In this document: positions 48,115-57,888 of the stretch, in pieces | Layout: each line of letters starts with the position of its first letter | How positions within the stretch are numbered: position 1 is the first letter of the stretch | NCBI GenBank assembly: GCA_012976225.1 | Contig: JAAVVG010000011.1 | Coordinates: forward strand, 682,001-746,000 | Origin: Golubevia sp. BC0850 | Lineage: Eukaryota > Basidiomycota > Exobasidiomycetes > Golubeviales > Golubeviaceae | Direction: 5' to 3' | Length of the DNA stretch: 64,000 bases | The notes under the pieces: generated by a model | What the model saw: the letters and a program-made list of their open reading frames with translations, nothing else | Told to the model about the DNA's origin: nothing | Database searches by the model: none | Made by a program: the position numbers and the translations under genes

Positions 48115-49521
48115 ATGCAGACCAAATCCGAAAGTAGCAGCTTCTCATTTGTTCCAGAGTCAGCTCTCAGCGGAACATCAACCCAAAGCGAACCATTGAG
48201 AACGGCAAATCCTGAACACGAAACCGATTCACTCCCTACCTGGGAATTCCTAGTTTTCAGAGATCGACACATCAAAAACGGCAGACGTCTAGAGTTGGAT
48301 CAGCAGATGGCAATCACTCTGCATCGAACGCTCAACGACGAGGACTACTTCGACAGATTGGATCGCAAACAGAAAGATAAGAATGAAGGAAGGAATAGAA
48401 TGGAGGTTTTAGAGGAGTACAAAAGACTAGAGACTTCTTTCGAGGTCCCGGTTGAAGTCTTCAGGAACACAGGTGGATTGGAAGATCAAGATGAGGACGA
48501 GGGGGAAAAGACGGAGGTCGAAGAAGGGAGTCAAAGAGTGGATAGATACAAAGGGAAACAAGTGGGCGAGAAGGGCAAAAAAAGTGACATTTATTCATCA
48601 ATGAAAACCAATTACTTCAAAGCTAGTATGGAAGGATTAGAATCCGCAATCGTTTTCAAAAAACAGCCGTTCGCTATGCCCAAGAAAGGAGGATTATTAT
48701 CATCAAGTCGAACGATACCTTATCAACAATTTCCAGAAACTTCAAGGACTACTCAACTTAAATCAGAGGGGAAAGAATTGATTTTCCCTTCCCATAATGT
48801 GGAATCAGATTTATTGATGATGGATGATTTTGAAGGCTTTGATCACTGTCAACTTGTTTCGCCTGGGAAAGAAATTGAAAGAAGGATCTCGAAAAGTAGA
48901 AAAGCATTTCCATCGAAGGATCAAAAGGATGGGGAGTTCGAAGATCAAGAAGATGTCAAAAGCAAGTTGACTGGGAAAAGGAAAACAGCGAGCAAAAGGT
49001 CCGAATTGCCTCCAATCTCACTTTCACCTCTAAAAAGGTTCGACTCAAAATTCTTTGGTATAGATTGGAATCATCAAAGAGGGGAGAGTAGCTCTTCCAT
49101 CTTCGACCGACACGTTGACTCCAGACCGCAAATACCCAATGTCTATACAAGATGGGACCCAAATCCGAACTCAAATCCAGGTCCAAGGACCAAGGTAGGA
49201 GATCAAGTTTCAAGGCGAGCCGAAGAAAGAGAGACCCAAAGGGACCAAACCCGAGTTCAAGATCACGATCAGCCGAGAAACTCTGGATTTCTAAGCGGCT
49301 GCGGAGGTTTCGATCAATTGGAAGAGATGATGGTGATAGCTACCATCTTTGGAGAAGAAGAAGAAGATGATGATGAAGAGGAAGACAGTAGTGCAGAGAA
49401 AGATGAAATCGAATCAGTGGGAACCCAATCGGAAGGATTCATTCAAGTAGGGAAAGATGGGATCAGTTCTGATTCTATGGATGAATGGTCAGAACTCGAG
49501 GATTCTGTCTGGGGAGACTGA
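48115..49521 (+). CDS. Large disordered acidic protein, unknown
   Basis: An intronless ORF of 468 residues from ATG 48115 (527 if the in-frame ATG at 47938 is used). I prefer the later start because a TATA-like element and a pyrimidine run lie between the two. Near residue 40 there is a compact, possibly folded block (WEFLVFRDRHIKNGRRLELD to LNDEDYFDRLDRKQ). The rest is charged and low in hydrophobics, with acidic clusters (EDQDEDEGEKTEVEEG, and FGEEEEDDDEEEDSSAEKDE near the C-terminus) and basic ones (LTGKRKTASKRSE). No domain is recognised. The gene is remarkable for lacking introns in an intron-rich region. Confidence 0.65.
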   Translation: MQTKSESSSFSFVPESALSGTSTQSEPLRTANPEHETDSLPTWEFLVFRDRHIKNGRRLELDQQMAITLHRTLNDEDYFDRLDRKQKDKNEGRNRMEVLEEYKRLETSFEVPVEVFRNTGGLEDQDEDEGEKTEVEEGSQRVDRYKGKQVGEKGKKSDIYSSMKTNYFKASMEGLESAIVFKKQPFAMPKKGGLLSSSRTIPYQQFPETSRTTQLKSEGKELIFPSHNVESDLLMMDDFEGFDHCQLVSPGKEIERRISKSRKAFPSKDQKDGEFEDQEDVKSKLTGKRKTASKRSELPPISLSPLKRFDSKFFGIDWNHQRGESSSSIFDRHVDSRPQIPNVYTRWDPNPNSNPGPRTKVGDQVSRRAEERETQRDQTRVQDHDQPRNSGFLSGCGGFDQLEEMMVIATIFGEEEEDDDEEEDSSAEKDEIESVGTQSEGFIQVGKDGISSDSMDEWSELEDSVWGD

Positions 49522-50431
49522 GAAGGTTGTTGGTAGGAAAGGATTCGAGCGGTACTTCTTTTGTTTGTCAACATCTTCGAGATGTGAAGATCTTTCTTGA
49601 ATCTCATGTCAGAGAAGCCGAGATTATTTTATTTTGATAACTATCGAGATTCTTTGAAGGCTATGAATACAGTTTGGGGCAACGCGGACAAAGGTACTCT
49701 TGATTAATGGGGGAAGGAGAGGTAGGAAATTGGATTCCGGGAGGTAAACTTAAGGGTGTATGGGTTGGTTTTGAGTTGGTGTTTCTTTTCAAATTTAATT
49801 TCTTTGTTTGATTTATGAAAAGGAATTAGTCGGAAGAAAAGGGGTTCGGAATGATTCCATTGACTCTTGAAAAGATTTTTTCGTTTGAGTTCTGTGGGTC
49901 GACTTGATTTGCAGGCTACAGAGCTAGCTCTCTTCGTCCTTTCAGATTAAATTCAGATTTGTAACCAATTTTTTTCCAAATCCCCAACTTTTGTTTTCTT
50001 GAGGGATTCACCCTTTTTCTTTGTGACTATTCTTCATCGAGACCTCCTCGATCATCGATCATTCATCTAACTCTTTATCGTAATCCATTCTCTCTTTCTC
50101 AATTTCCCTGTTCCCTTTCCATCTTCTTTGCCGGCCACTTTCCGAAGCAAGTCAAGAGAGAGAGAGAGAGAGAGAGAGCGAGGAGCTTGCAATCCTCCCA
50201 GCTGAGCGCTACGAATGTCTTGTTTCGGGAACTGGTTCAGCTCTTATCGTACTGAGGTCTGTGGCTCTATCCTTTTCCATATCTAGTTCTCCGATCATTG
50301 AGCTGGAGAGAGAGGTTCGAAGAGGAGTAGAGAAATAAGAGAAGGAGAGACAGGAGATTAGAAAAGGTCGAGAGTGGTTTGAAGTATCCGTGCCTTGTCT
50401 CTTCAGAATCTAAATTCGAACCCTATATCGA
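49522..50431. other. Intergenic region with AG microsatellite
   Basis: Convergent 3' ends of two genes. An (AG)n tract lies at about 50155-50178. No ORF of interest and no RNA gene was seen; a GGTTCGAAT-like B-box match near 50420 on - lacks a tRNA fold. Confidence 0.5.
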
Positions 50432-50892
50432 TTAAGGAATGAGCTTGGAGGCATAATCGTATCGACTCTGCGACTTCAATCCAACTGAGATCAGCATTTC
50501 CTTTGACCTTGAAAGTAAGGTGCAGTCATTCCCCTCCCTCTCTGAGCACGATCTCTATTCCAATTCTCCAGTTGAGTACTACATAACCAATCTTCATCTT
50601 TCTAGGGTACTCACATACTGTCCCCTCTAACGACATACAAACCCAAAGGAACTTCCTCAACTCCTTCTTCAGTGCTGAAGATTCTCTCAACGCTTCCTGC
50701 CAGGATGACTGAACCCAAAGAATCGAAACCTTTGAGTTGACCAGTTATGACTCTTCCGTCTTGAGTGATCATTAAGACTTGCTCTGTGGACAAGTGGGAG
50801 AGAGAGAGAGAGGGTGAGCTTGGGTGGGAAGCTGTAGCTGCGAGCTGGAAGGCTAGGGACTCACGCTCTACGTAAGAAGCTAATCCTGCCAT
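50432..50892 (-). CDS. LSM8: U6 snRNA-associated Sm-like protein LSM8
   Basis: Lsm8 is the subunit that makes the nuclear Lsm2-8 ring, which binds the 3' end of U6 snRNA. Exon 1 (50892-50865) encodes MAGLASYVE, and exon 2 (50783-50615) the Sm fold: VLMITQDGRVITGQLKGFDS, then ERIFSTEEGVEEVPLGLYVV and RGDS. The EGVEEVPLGLY block is diagnostic of Lsm8 against other Lsm proteins. The third exon is my least certain call: 50507-50432 keeps frame and ends in MLISVGLKSQSRYDYASKLI plus Pro-stop, giving 90 residues. It is less acidic than the usual GEIDEE tail. An alternative acceptor at CTGATCTCAG gives a less familiar tail. Intron 1 (81 nt) is stop-free and a multiple of three. The gene is divergent from ERV25. 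Confidence 0.85.
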
Positions 50893-51439
50893 GTTTGAAA
50901 GATTCCTATTGTCAGAGGAGATAAGGAAAGAAGCTGGGGTTGAAGTCTTGAAGAACGACTATTGAAAGTGTTCTGTTCTTTGGAAGTGGAAGCAACTGCC
51001 TGCTCTGCTGGCCTGAGTTGAAGCGATCCAAGTGGAATCAACCTTTCCAAAGACTGAATGAATGCTGATCGCTGATCTTCCAATTTTTCAACCTTTCCTT
51101 CGGAGATCGATTCGAAGATGAAGGGGTGAATGTGGATGTGGACGGAAAGAAGTCTTGCATACAGCTGCAGTTCTGTCTCCCATCCAAGCTCTGGCTATCT
51201 GAACGACCTCTTAACGATTTCTGTACGATTCTTGCTGGTTTGGAATTGGAAAGCTCCAAAGAGCAATAATCAAGTCAACTCCTTATTCAATCTCAAGTCA
51301 AATTAGTGGCCAATCTTTCCAAAGTTAATCTTTTTGAACGACCAGACAGCTGGCATCCTCAATCTTCTAAAACGGAGCTCTCTCTCTACCTTCAACTTCC
51401 ATTCCTTCAACTTTATTCTTCGGAGAATTCTATTCTACA
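50893..51439. other. Divergent LSM8/ERV25 promoter region
   Basis: 547 bp between two divergent start codons. No TATA or other motif is clear; short ORFs on both strands are not supported. Confidence 0.45.
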
Positions 51440-52542
51440 ATGCAATTCCCACTCACAACTTCCTTCAACACAAGGCGGAACTCTCCTATCTCTATCTCTC
51501 TCCTTCCACTTCTCTCCTTCTTCCTACTTTGCATCTCCTTCTCCTCTGCCATCAAATTCGAATTAACCTCAGTCACTCATCCAACTACAAAATGTATTTG
51601 GAACTATGCTTTAGCAGATACTCTAGTAGTAGTCACTGTAAATGCAATCCCTTCCTCAGGTGATGGAGACGTTCAAAACGTAGATGTTGAAATCGTAGAT
51701 GGAAGTAAAAATAACAACATCTACTTGTCAAAGAGAGGTGTGACGGGGGAAACTAGAATGGCCATCAACACTCATGCCCATGCTGATTTGGGGGTTTGCT
51801 TTAAGAACACTTTGGGAAAGAGTGAGTACGAAGTAGATGAACGACTGATTGTGGGAGAGAGATGGTCGAGCGACATCCTTCTCTATCTCTAGGAGGGGAG
51901 GTTCATTGAAGAGGGTAACGGCCTTTAGTTCTTAGATTTGAAGCTTTGGTTTTGCTCACAGCTTCTCGATCGGAGGTCTCTCGTCTGACGCTTCGTTATC
52001 TTACCTCCTCACATCGTTCCTCATCCTATCTCTCTCTTCTTCTACTCCCAGTCCCATCCGGTCACCCAGTCCTTCCAACCTACGCAACAACGGTCGATCT
52101 AGACGTCGACATAGGAGCAGACGCGGTTGATTACAACGCAATCGCAAATCAAGAATCTCTATCAGGTCTAGAGACCGAAATGAGGAAGTTGGAAGGCGTG
52201 GTAGGAGAGATTGTCAATGAAATGGATTATCTTAAGAAGAGGGAGATTAAGATGAAGGATACTAATGGTGAGTAGGAAGTGTCTTTAGGCTGTGAAGAGA
52301 GGGAAAGTAAGAAGGTTAGGAAGGTCACACCTTTCTTCTAAGGATCCCGTTTTCCCGAAATGATTGCAACTGACCTGACCGATTGGATCTTGACGATCCC
52401 CCCCCTTTCTCTCTCTTCAGATTCAACAAACGCAAGAGTTCAAAACTTTGCTTGGTTAACTATTGTAGCTTTAATTGCACTTGGGATTTGGCAAATCATT
52501 CATTTGAGGGGTTTCTTCAAGAGAAAGTACCTCATCGATTAG
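51440..52542 (+). CDS. ERV25: p24 family cargo receptor, delta type
   Basis: p24 proteins cycle between ER and Golgi in COPI and COPII vesicles and help export cargo such as GPI-anchored proteins. Three exons, 51440-51821, 52052-52267 and 52421-52542, splice in frame to 239 residues. An N-terminal Ser-rich extension and a hydrophobic signal (LLPLLSFFLLCISFSSA) precede the GOLD domain, whose two cysteines (TKCIWNYA and GVCFKNTL) are conserved in the family. The luminal coiled coil includes LSGLETEMRKLEGVVGEI and YLKKRE. After one membrane helix (FAWLTIVALIALGIWQIIHL) comes the short tail RGFFKRKYLID, with the di-aromatic COPII signal and basic residues that fit the Erv25/TMED10 branch. Confidence 0.93.
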
Positions 52543-53732
52543 ATGCGTTCAGCTTCGATCTTTTCCAAATTCAGGTTCAGTGTCTCAAGGAATTGGATTG
52601 GAAAATCTTGGGAGCGAAGCTAAATTTGAGTAATGGGATTGATTGACATTGGAGGGGAAAAGGTGAAAAGCGGAGAAACTTAGGAGGGGTTTAAAAGGAA
52701 GGAGGACAAGGCTAGAGGTTGTAGAGCTTCTCATCTGGGTCATTGGAATTTGAGAAATATAGGCTTATTGACGAAAGAACTTGGCGTGACTTCCGTTTTG
52801 GAAGAAGGAATCGTGTTTGAAGCCTTCCTTCTTGTTCGGTCTCCTTTTCCTCTTACGAAAACTACTGGGTATTTCAGGTATCTGAATGTGTGCTCTTATG
52901 GCTAAGAGAGCGAAGCACGAGAAAGGAAAGTCAACCCCAAGCCTTGAGTGAAATAGTTTGAGACTTCTGTTTGAAATGATTTCTGTTGTTTGACAAACAG
53001 GACTTCGGTCTTCAGGATCAACTGTTGCTGAGATTCTTCTGAAGGAAGAAGGTGTAGAAATGGAGAGGGAGGATAAACAGAGCTTTGAAAGGAAGGCTAA
53101 ACGAATGTTGAGACGTTCAGATTCGACGAACTTGGAACGCCACCAGCGCACCTGACTTTGGGTCTCAAACGCCAGAACTTCAGAAACGTTCGTACGCATT
53201 CGATTATTCTCAAATTTCTATTCTTATGATCCTACCGAGTCTCAGTTGATGCATACTTTGATGCGAGAAGGGAAGGAATGACAAAGAATCCTCGGTCGGT
53301 TCTTTCCGTTCCCCTTTTACCTCCATCAACGTCATCGACCTCACCCATTCTCCAAATACTTCAAGATCTTAAAAGAGATCTCGTTTTCCATGAGTGGGGT
53401 CACGCAGGAAGAAAGACGGCAGGAGCCGAAACCCTTTGACAAAACAGGAATTTCAGGTCAACGAGATATGAGTCTCGTCTAAAAATTAAAAAGACAGGCT
53501 CGGACTCAAGCTCGCGAAAGCGCCACCACCCAAGTTGAGATAGTTTCCCCTTTCGTCTAAAGATTAGGAAAGAATGATGAAATACCGACCTTGTTCAGAA
53601 GGAGATACCGATCTAAGGTTCTTGAAATGATGTCACGACGGCTGTCTCGAGCTCCACATTGTCAACTTTCTCTAATCATCATTCCCCTCTCGCCATGATG
53701 GGAAGTGGAGTAGAACTTTATGGCTCAAAAGG
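52543..53732. other. Gene-free interval upstream of the stress-type gene
   Basis: A 144-codon - strand ORF at 52765-53199 is the only long frame. Its composition is unremarkable and I do not accept it as a gene. The region should hold upstream control sites for the TATA promoter that follows. Confidence 0.4.
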
Positions 53733-53740
53733 TATATAAA
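53733..53740 (+). promoter_or_regulatory. TATA box of the stress-type gene
   Basis: TATATAAA in the context AAAGGTATATAAAGAGC, 85 bp before the last base of exon 1. It is the strongest TATA match in the window. Confidence 0.75.
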
Positions 53741-53824
53741 GAGCTAGAATTTCATCTTGTTCGTTTCCTCATCACAACTCAACTCCTTCTCTCTTCCCAA
53801 CTTCAAGCCAACTCTCAAATCAAG

Positions 53825-55280
53825 AGTGAGTTCTCTCTCCTTCCCCTTCATCTTCATCTTCCTCTTTCTCTTTTCTCTCTCCTTCTTTCCTCATAACGCC
53901 GAACGATTTTTTGACCCCGCTTCTTCCCCCCTCCTTTCTTCTCTCCAGTGTCTAGCATTGTTAACAAAGTCTTCCACAGGAACTCAACTGATTCCAAGGA
54001 TCTGTCCAACACCTCAATCGGTTCTACCGATTCCAAGTCTTTGAACAACAAGACCTCTCAACTTAACGGATCTACTTCTCCAACTTCTCCAACCTCCAAG
54101 ACTGCTGGTCTACCTCCTTCACCTGTAAACGGAACTGGCCGCAGTGCTTCTGTCGCTAGATCTGATGGATCCCATAAGCACACAGTCGGTCACTCCGAGA
54201 AGCGTGCTACTGATCTATCTAGCGCTGATCCAGGTGAGTTTAAGGGTCTGGTTTCACACTTGATGGTCGGGCCAAAAAGAACAGCCACTTCTAACTCACC
54301 ACTCTGTCTCTGTGCCCACCGTCTCACAGCCAACGTCACTCAAGAGGTTCACCATCTCGCTCACGTTACCAAGGAGACCAAGCACCAACACGAAATCGAA
54401 GAGGTTGAACGTCAAAGAACTCTTCACTCCCACCAGTGAGTATAGTCGAATGCAAACTACCGAAGCTGTTCCAGACCCCTTGTCTCGCGCCTCACGTTCC
54501 AATCCATCCAATTTTTCTGACTCCTTCCTTGATCTCTCCATCTCTCAGCCAACACGTTCAACACCATGTCCAACCAATTGCTCATTCCGTTCATGGAACT
54601 GAGAAGGTTGTCGCCAACGCGCATCCAGTCACCAACATTCATGAGAAGCACTCTTCGACCGACTCCGACGCTACCCTTTTGGACTCTGTTACTTCAGGTC
54701 ACAAAGATGAAGTGAACCACGCTGCTCTCGATCGTAAGGTAGTTGACAAGGGTGAATTCACCAAGGAGATCGAACAGTGAGTATTTCTCTGAACATCTCT
54801 TGTTCCCCTCCTTTTTGTCCTCTAAACTGACATTTCTCCTCTTTCGAACACCTCTTACTCTCCCAATCACAGTCACCACATCGCCAACGTCATTCAACCT
54901 GTCGTTGTGAGTATTGGTGTTTCTTAACTCAAGATGGAAAAGCAAGACTTTATCGGACACCTTCTGACCCTTTTCTCCTCGCCTGCTCTTCCATCTCTCA
55001 GCATCAAGACAGTCACGACTACAAGCGCATTCAAACCGTCATCCCTACTACTCACACCGTTCACCACGCTCCAATCGTGCACGAGTCAACTCACCACGAA
55101 GCCATCTCCAAGGACGAATTCCTCAAGAACGGTGGAATTCTCGGTGCCAACGTCAAGAACGCTCGTGACTTGAAAGTCCTCCACGATGGAAAGTGCGAAC
55201 GTAAAGTCGATGGAATGGCCGAAAAGCTAGAACAAAAGCTTGGTCTAGCCCCTGGAGCTGCAACTGCGACCACTGTCTAA
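53825..55280 (+). CDS. His-rich fungal stress/allergen-like protein with split start codon
   Basis: No ATG occurs between the TATA box and the first donor. Joining the A at 53825 to TG at 53949 across the intron makes the ATG and opens MSSIVNKVFHRNSTDS. With exons 53949-54233, 54330-54435, 54549-54776, 54873-54906 and 55002-55280 this gives 310 residues, all junctions in frame. After a Ser/Thr-rich start the protein is packed with His (EVHHLAHVTKETKHQHEIEE, VQHHVQPIAHSVHG). The C-terminal part (IANVIQPVV, TVIPTTHTVHHAPIVHE, then ISKDEFLKNGGILG) resembles a conserved fungal family, often labelled allergen, with pattern PVI...HTTVPIHE...S..EF...GG.L. Its role is unclear, perhaps stress protection. 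The TATA box and many short exons suggest inducible, strong expression. Confidence 0.8.
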
Positions 55281-55651
55281 TGTCTCAATTTCGTAAATAT
55301 CGCCTTCGTTTTCCCGCTTCCGTTGCCTTTCAGCTATCAAGTCCCGAAGATACCTTTCTATCTAGATGCCTCTTTCTAGTGTACTTTTCTTTGTTTATAC
55401 TGTCGAACATTCCTTATTATCATTCCGATTTCGCAGCAGCCTTGTCAATTCGCATTCGCTTCTAAGGAAGAATAAAATACTTCTGATTACTCTTTCTGTT
55501 TGACTGCCTGTTTTGATCAAGTTGTTCACAGTCGTTTTGCTCAAGTTGCTTTTCGAAGCTTAAGTTACAAACAGAGCAATTGTATTCATGGAACTTAAGA
55601 AAAAGCAAAATTAAGTATTGACACTTGAGACGAAGGAGTGACTGGGATAGG
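55281..55651. other. Convergent 3' regions
   Basis: Tail-to-tail interval between the stress-type gene and the polyQ protein gene. AT-richer than its surroundings, as expected of 3' UTRs; nothing else recognised. Confidence 0.45.
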
Positions 55652-57212
55652 TTAAAGGGCTTTGACACTAGTGAGAACTTCCAAAGCTGCTTTAGCTCTC
55701 GTGGCGAAAGAGGGAAGCTCTATGATGGCTGTGGATCGCGAGAGGGTGTCAAAATCAGTCAGGAATCAATGGGGACAAATCTCCTAAGCACCGCTGTTTG
55801 ACGCGGCATTTGAACTCACCTATCGATAGTCTATTGATTTCATTAGAGATCCTGGCCACCTGATCATCTATGCTTTTCCTTCTCCTATCCTCTTCGACGC
55901 TCTCTTCTTCTCCGATCAATTTTGACTTCAACCTCTCGACCTTTCCTACTCCCACCGTTTCCCTCCCATTCTCTGCATCCTTCATAGCTCTTTCGTCATC
56001 CTCTTGACTCAAAGTCTGTACTTGAGCTCCTAAATCGATCAACTTGAATAGGAAAGGCTTGAGATGGGTGGGGCAATCTTCCAGTCGGATAATCTTCGAA
56101 GGTTTTGAATCGATTTGAACTGCTTTGACTCCAGAAGACAAGATCCTTGTACAGCATACCTCCATAATTGCTAGATTCAGAGTTGAGAAGAGAGCTCTGG
56201 ATGCCCATGAAGGTCCTCGAGAGAAAAGAGATGTTAAGGAGGGCGTCGTGGCGAAGCAGTCTGCGAAACTTGAGAAAAGAGTTTCTCTGATTAAGGAAAG
56301 ATTTTCCAGATCTGAAGGAGTGAGTTGAGAAGCTGATGATGATGAAGCTTGAGGAGGGGCAGCATTACGATTGAAATCGGCGCTATTAGGTCGAGCCGGT
56401 AAAGGCGGTTGCTGCGGAGAAGAATTGGAGGGTTGCTGCTGTTGTGGGTGAGATTGTTGTTGGGGAAAAGATCCAGGGCCTCCAGGTTGCTTTAAATCGT
56501 GATTGTGAGAGTTCGGGTTGTTCGTATAGCTTCCAGAGCCTTCGTATTCAGGAGGCGGTAGATATTCCGTCCTCGCGCTTTCCCCGCTGTTCCTTGGTCG
56601 ATGTGCATTTAAGGCATGATCCAAATCCTCTCCGAACCTCAAAGCGAAGGTCCGACGCTGCGGTTTTGAGAAGGGTGAAAGATGGGAGGTCAGAAGGCAT
56701 ACAATCGAAGGCCACTCTCTTCGTAAGACATTACCAATTGAGCGATTCTACAGGAATGATCACCTTTCAGAACTCACTTGAGCTATGCTTATCGCCACTG
56801 TCTTCAGATCCGTTGCTAGTCTAGTAACGTTTGCTTGTAGAGGCGAACTTTCTGGTTCCTTCTCGCAGAGTAGAAGGGTTAAATCTTGCCTGCATTCGTT
56901 GTCCAACGACTGTATGCTAGCCACACTTCCCTGCCAGAGCTGGAAGAACGAAAGAAAGGAAGGAGGACAGTTGCTCGATGATAGCAGAAATTCGTTATCG
57001 GGAGAAGTGATCGAAGGTGGATTCCCCTTTGATAGAAGGGCGGCATAGAAGAGAGTTAATCCTGGTCCGACTATTTGTATATCAGCATTGCCTGCTCGAA
57101 GATCATCCTCTTTGATCAGTCCTTCCTGAGTTGCGTGAGATAGAGCGTGCTTGAGTAGCAGGTGAAAACCTTGCTCAACTTGCTGTTCTGTTAATGTTGA
57201 AGAGGACGTCAT
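55652..57212 (-). CDS. Conserved-looking helical protein with polyQ linker, unknown
   Basis: Three exons (57212-56778, 56657-55820, 55728-55652) splice in frame to 449 residues. Residues 1-150 are helical (TEQQVEQGFHLLLKHALSHA, FYAALLSKGNPP, NVTRLATDLKTVAISIAQ). A low-complexity Gln/Pro/Ser linker follows (SFPQQQSHPQQQQPSNSSPQ). Residues ~230-449 are helical again (LENLSLIRETLFSSFADCFA, KPFLFKLIDLGAQVQTLSQE) with a charged segment near ESVEEDRRRKSIDDQVARIS. No named domain is recognised. Two helical domains joined by a Gln-rich linker suggest a scaffold or regulatory subunit, which is only inference. It is divergent from the kinesin over 676 bp. Confidence 0.7.
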
Positions 57213-57888
57213 CGTAGAACTGCTTGTTTTGAAGTGAGTGTCAATTCAGTTGAATAGAGGAGAGAAGAAGAGGGGAAAGAATGAAAGAGAAAGGATGAAG
57301 TTGAGGAGTGGCTGTGCTGGAGAGAGAAGAGTTTTCTCTGGGATCCGCCGATGGTCTAGATGATGGAATTAGGTCTTCTTGCAGAATGTTCTATCACTTT
57401 CTGATCTTTTTATGACAACTCTCGAGGATAATAAGAATTCTCTTTGACGACTGAAAAGGGGAGAACGAAAAAGGCCTTTAATTAGCGTAGAAAAGAAATC
57501 CATTCTAGCAGCCCAACCTAGCAACCTGTACTTGTGCGCTCCTTTGTCCTTCACATACATAGTTGCTTTGCTCAACGTTCAACTTCCACAAACTGTTTGA
57601 GAAGAAAGAGAAGCAGTAGAAGGGAATCAAGAACAAGAAAGGGTCATTAACAGCCAGCAACACCAACGAGAAGGAGTCTCCTTCTCGACGAAATTGTTTA
57701 TCCCCTTAGAAAAGCCTTCACTTCATATCATACCCAACCCTTCAATCCATCAACAGCAAATTCATCAGAGCTATATTTTCAGTCTATCCTCATCGAAGCC
57801 GCACTGCTTCAGTAGCTCCCTCCCTCCCTTGCTTCGCTGAATCCATCATCTATCACCAACTAGTCACAACCTCCGAACACGATTCACA
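57213..57888. other. Divergent polyQ protein/kinesin promoter region
   Basis: 676 bp with no supported gene. A pyrimidine-rich run on + precedes the kinesin ATG. No clear TATA. Confidence 0.45.

Noticed and set aside
50400-50430. B-box-like GGTTCGAAT on -
   Set aside because: No matching A-box, acceptor stem or cloverleaf around it, so not a tRNA.
52765-53199. 144-codon - strand ORF
   Set aside because: No family resemblance, no splice partner, and ordinary composition for a chance frame between ERV25 and the next gene.
57369-57575. 68-codon - ORF upstream of the kinesin
   Set aside because: Short, with no coding features, and lies in the divergent promoter region.
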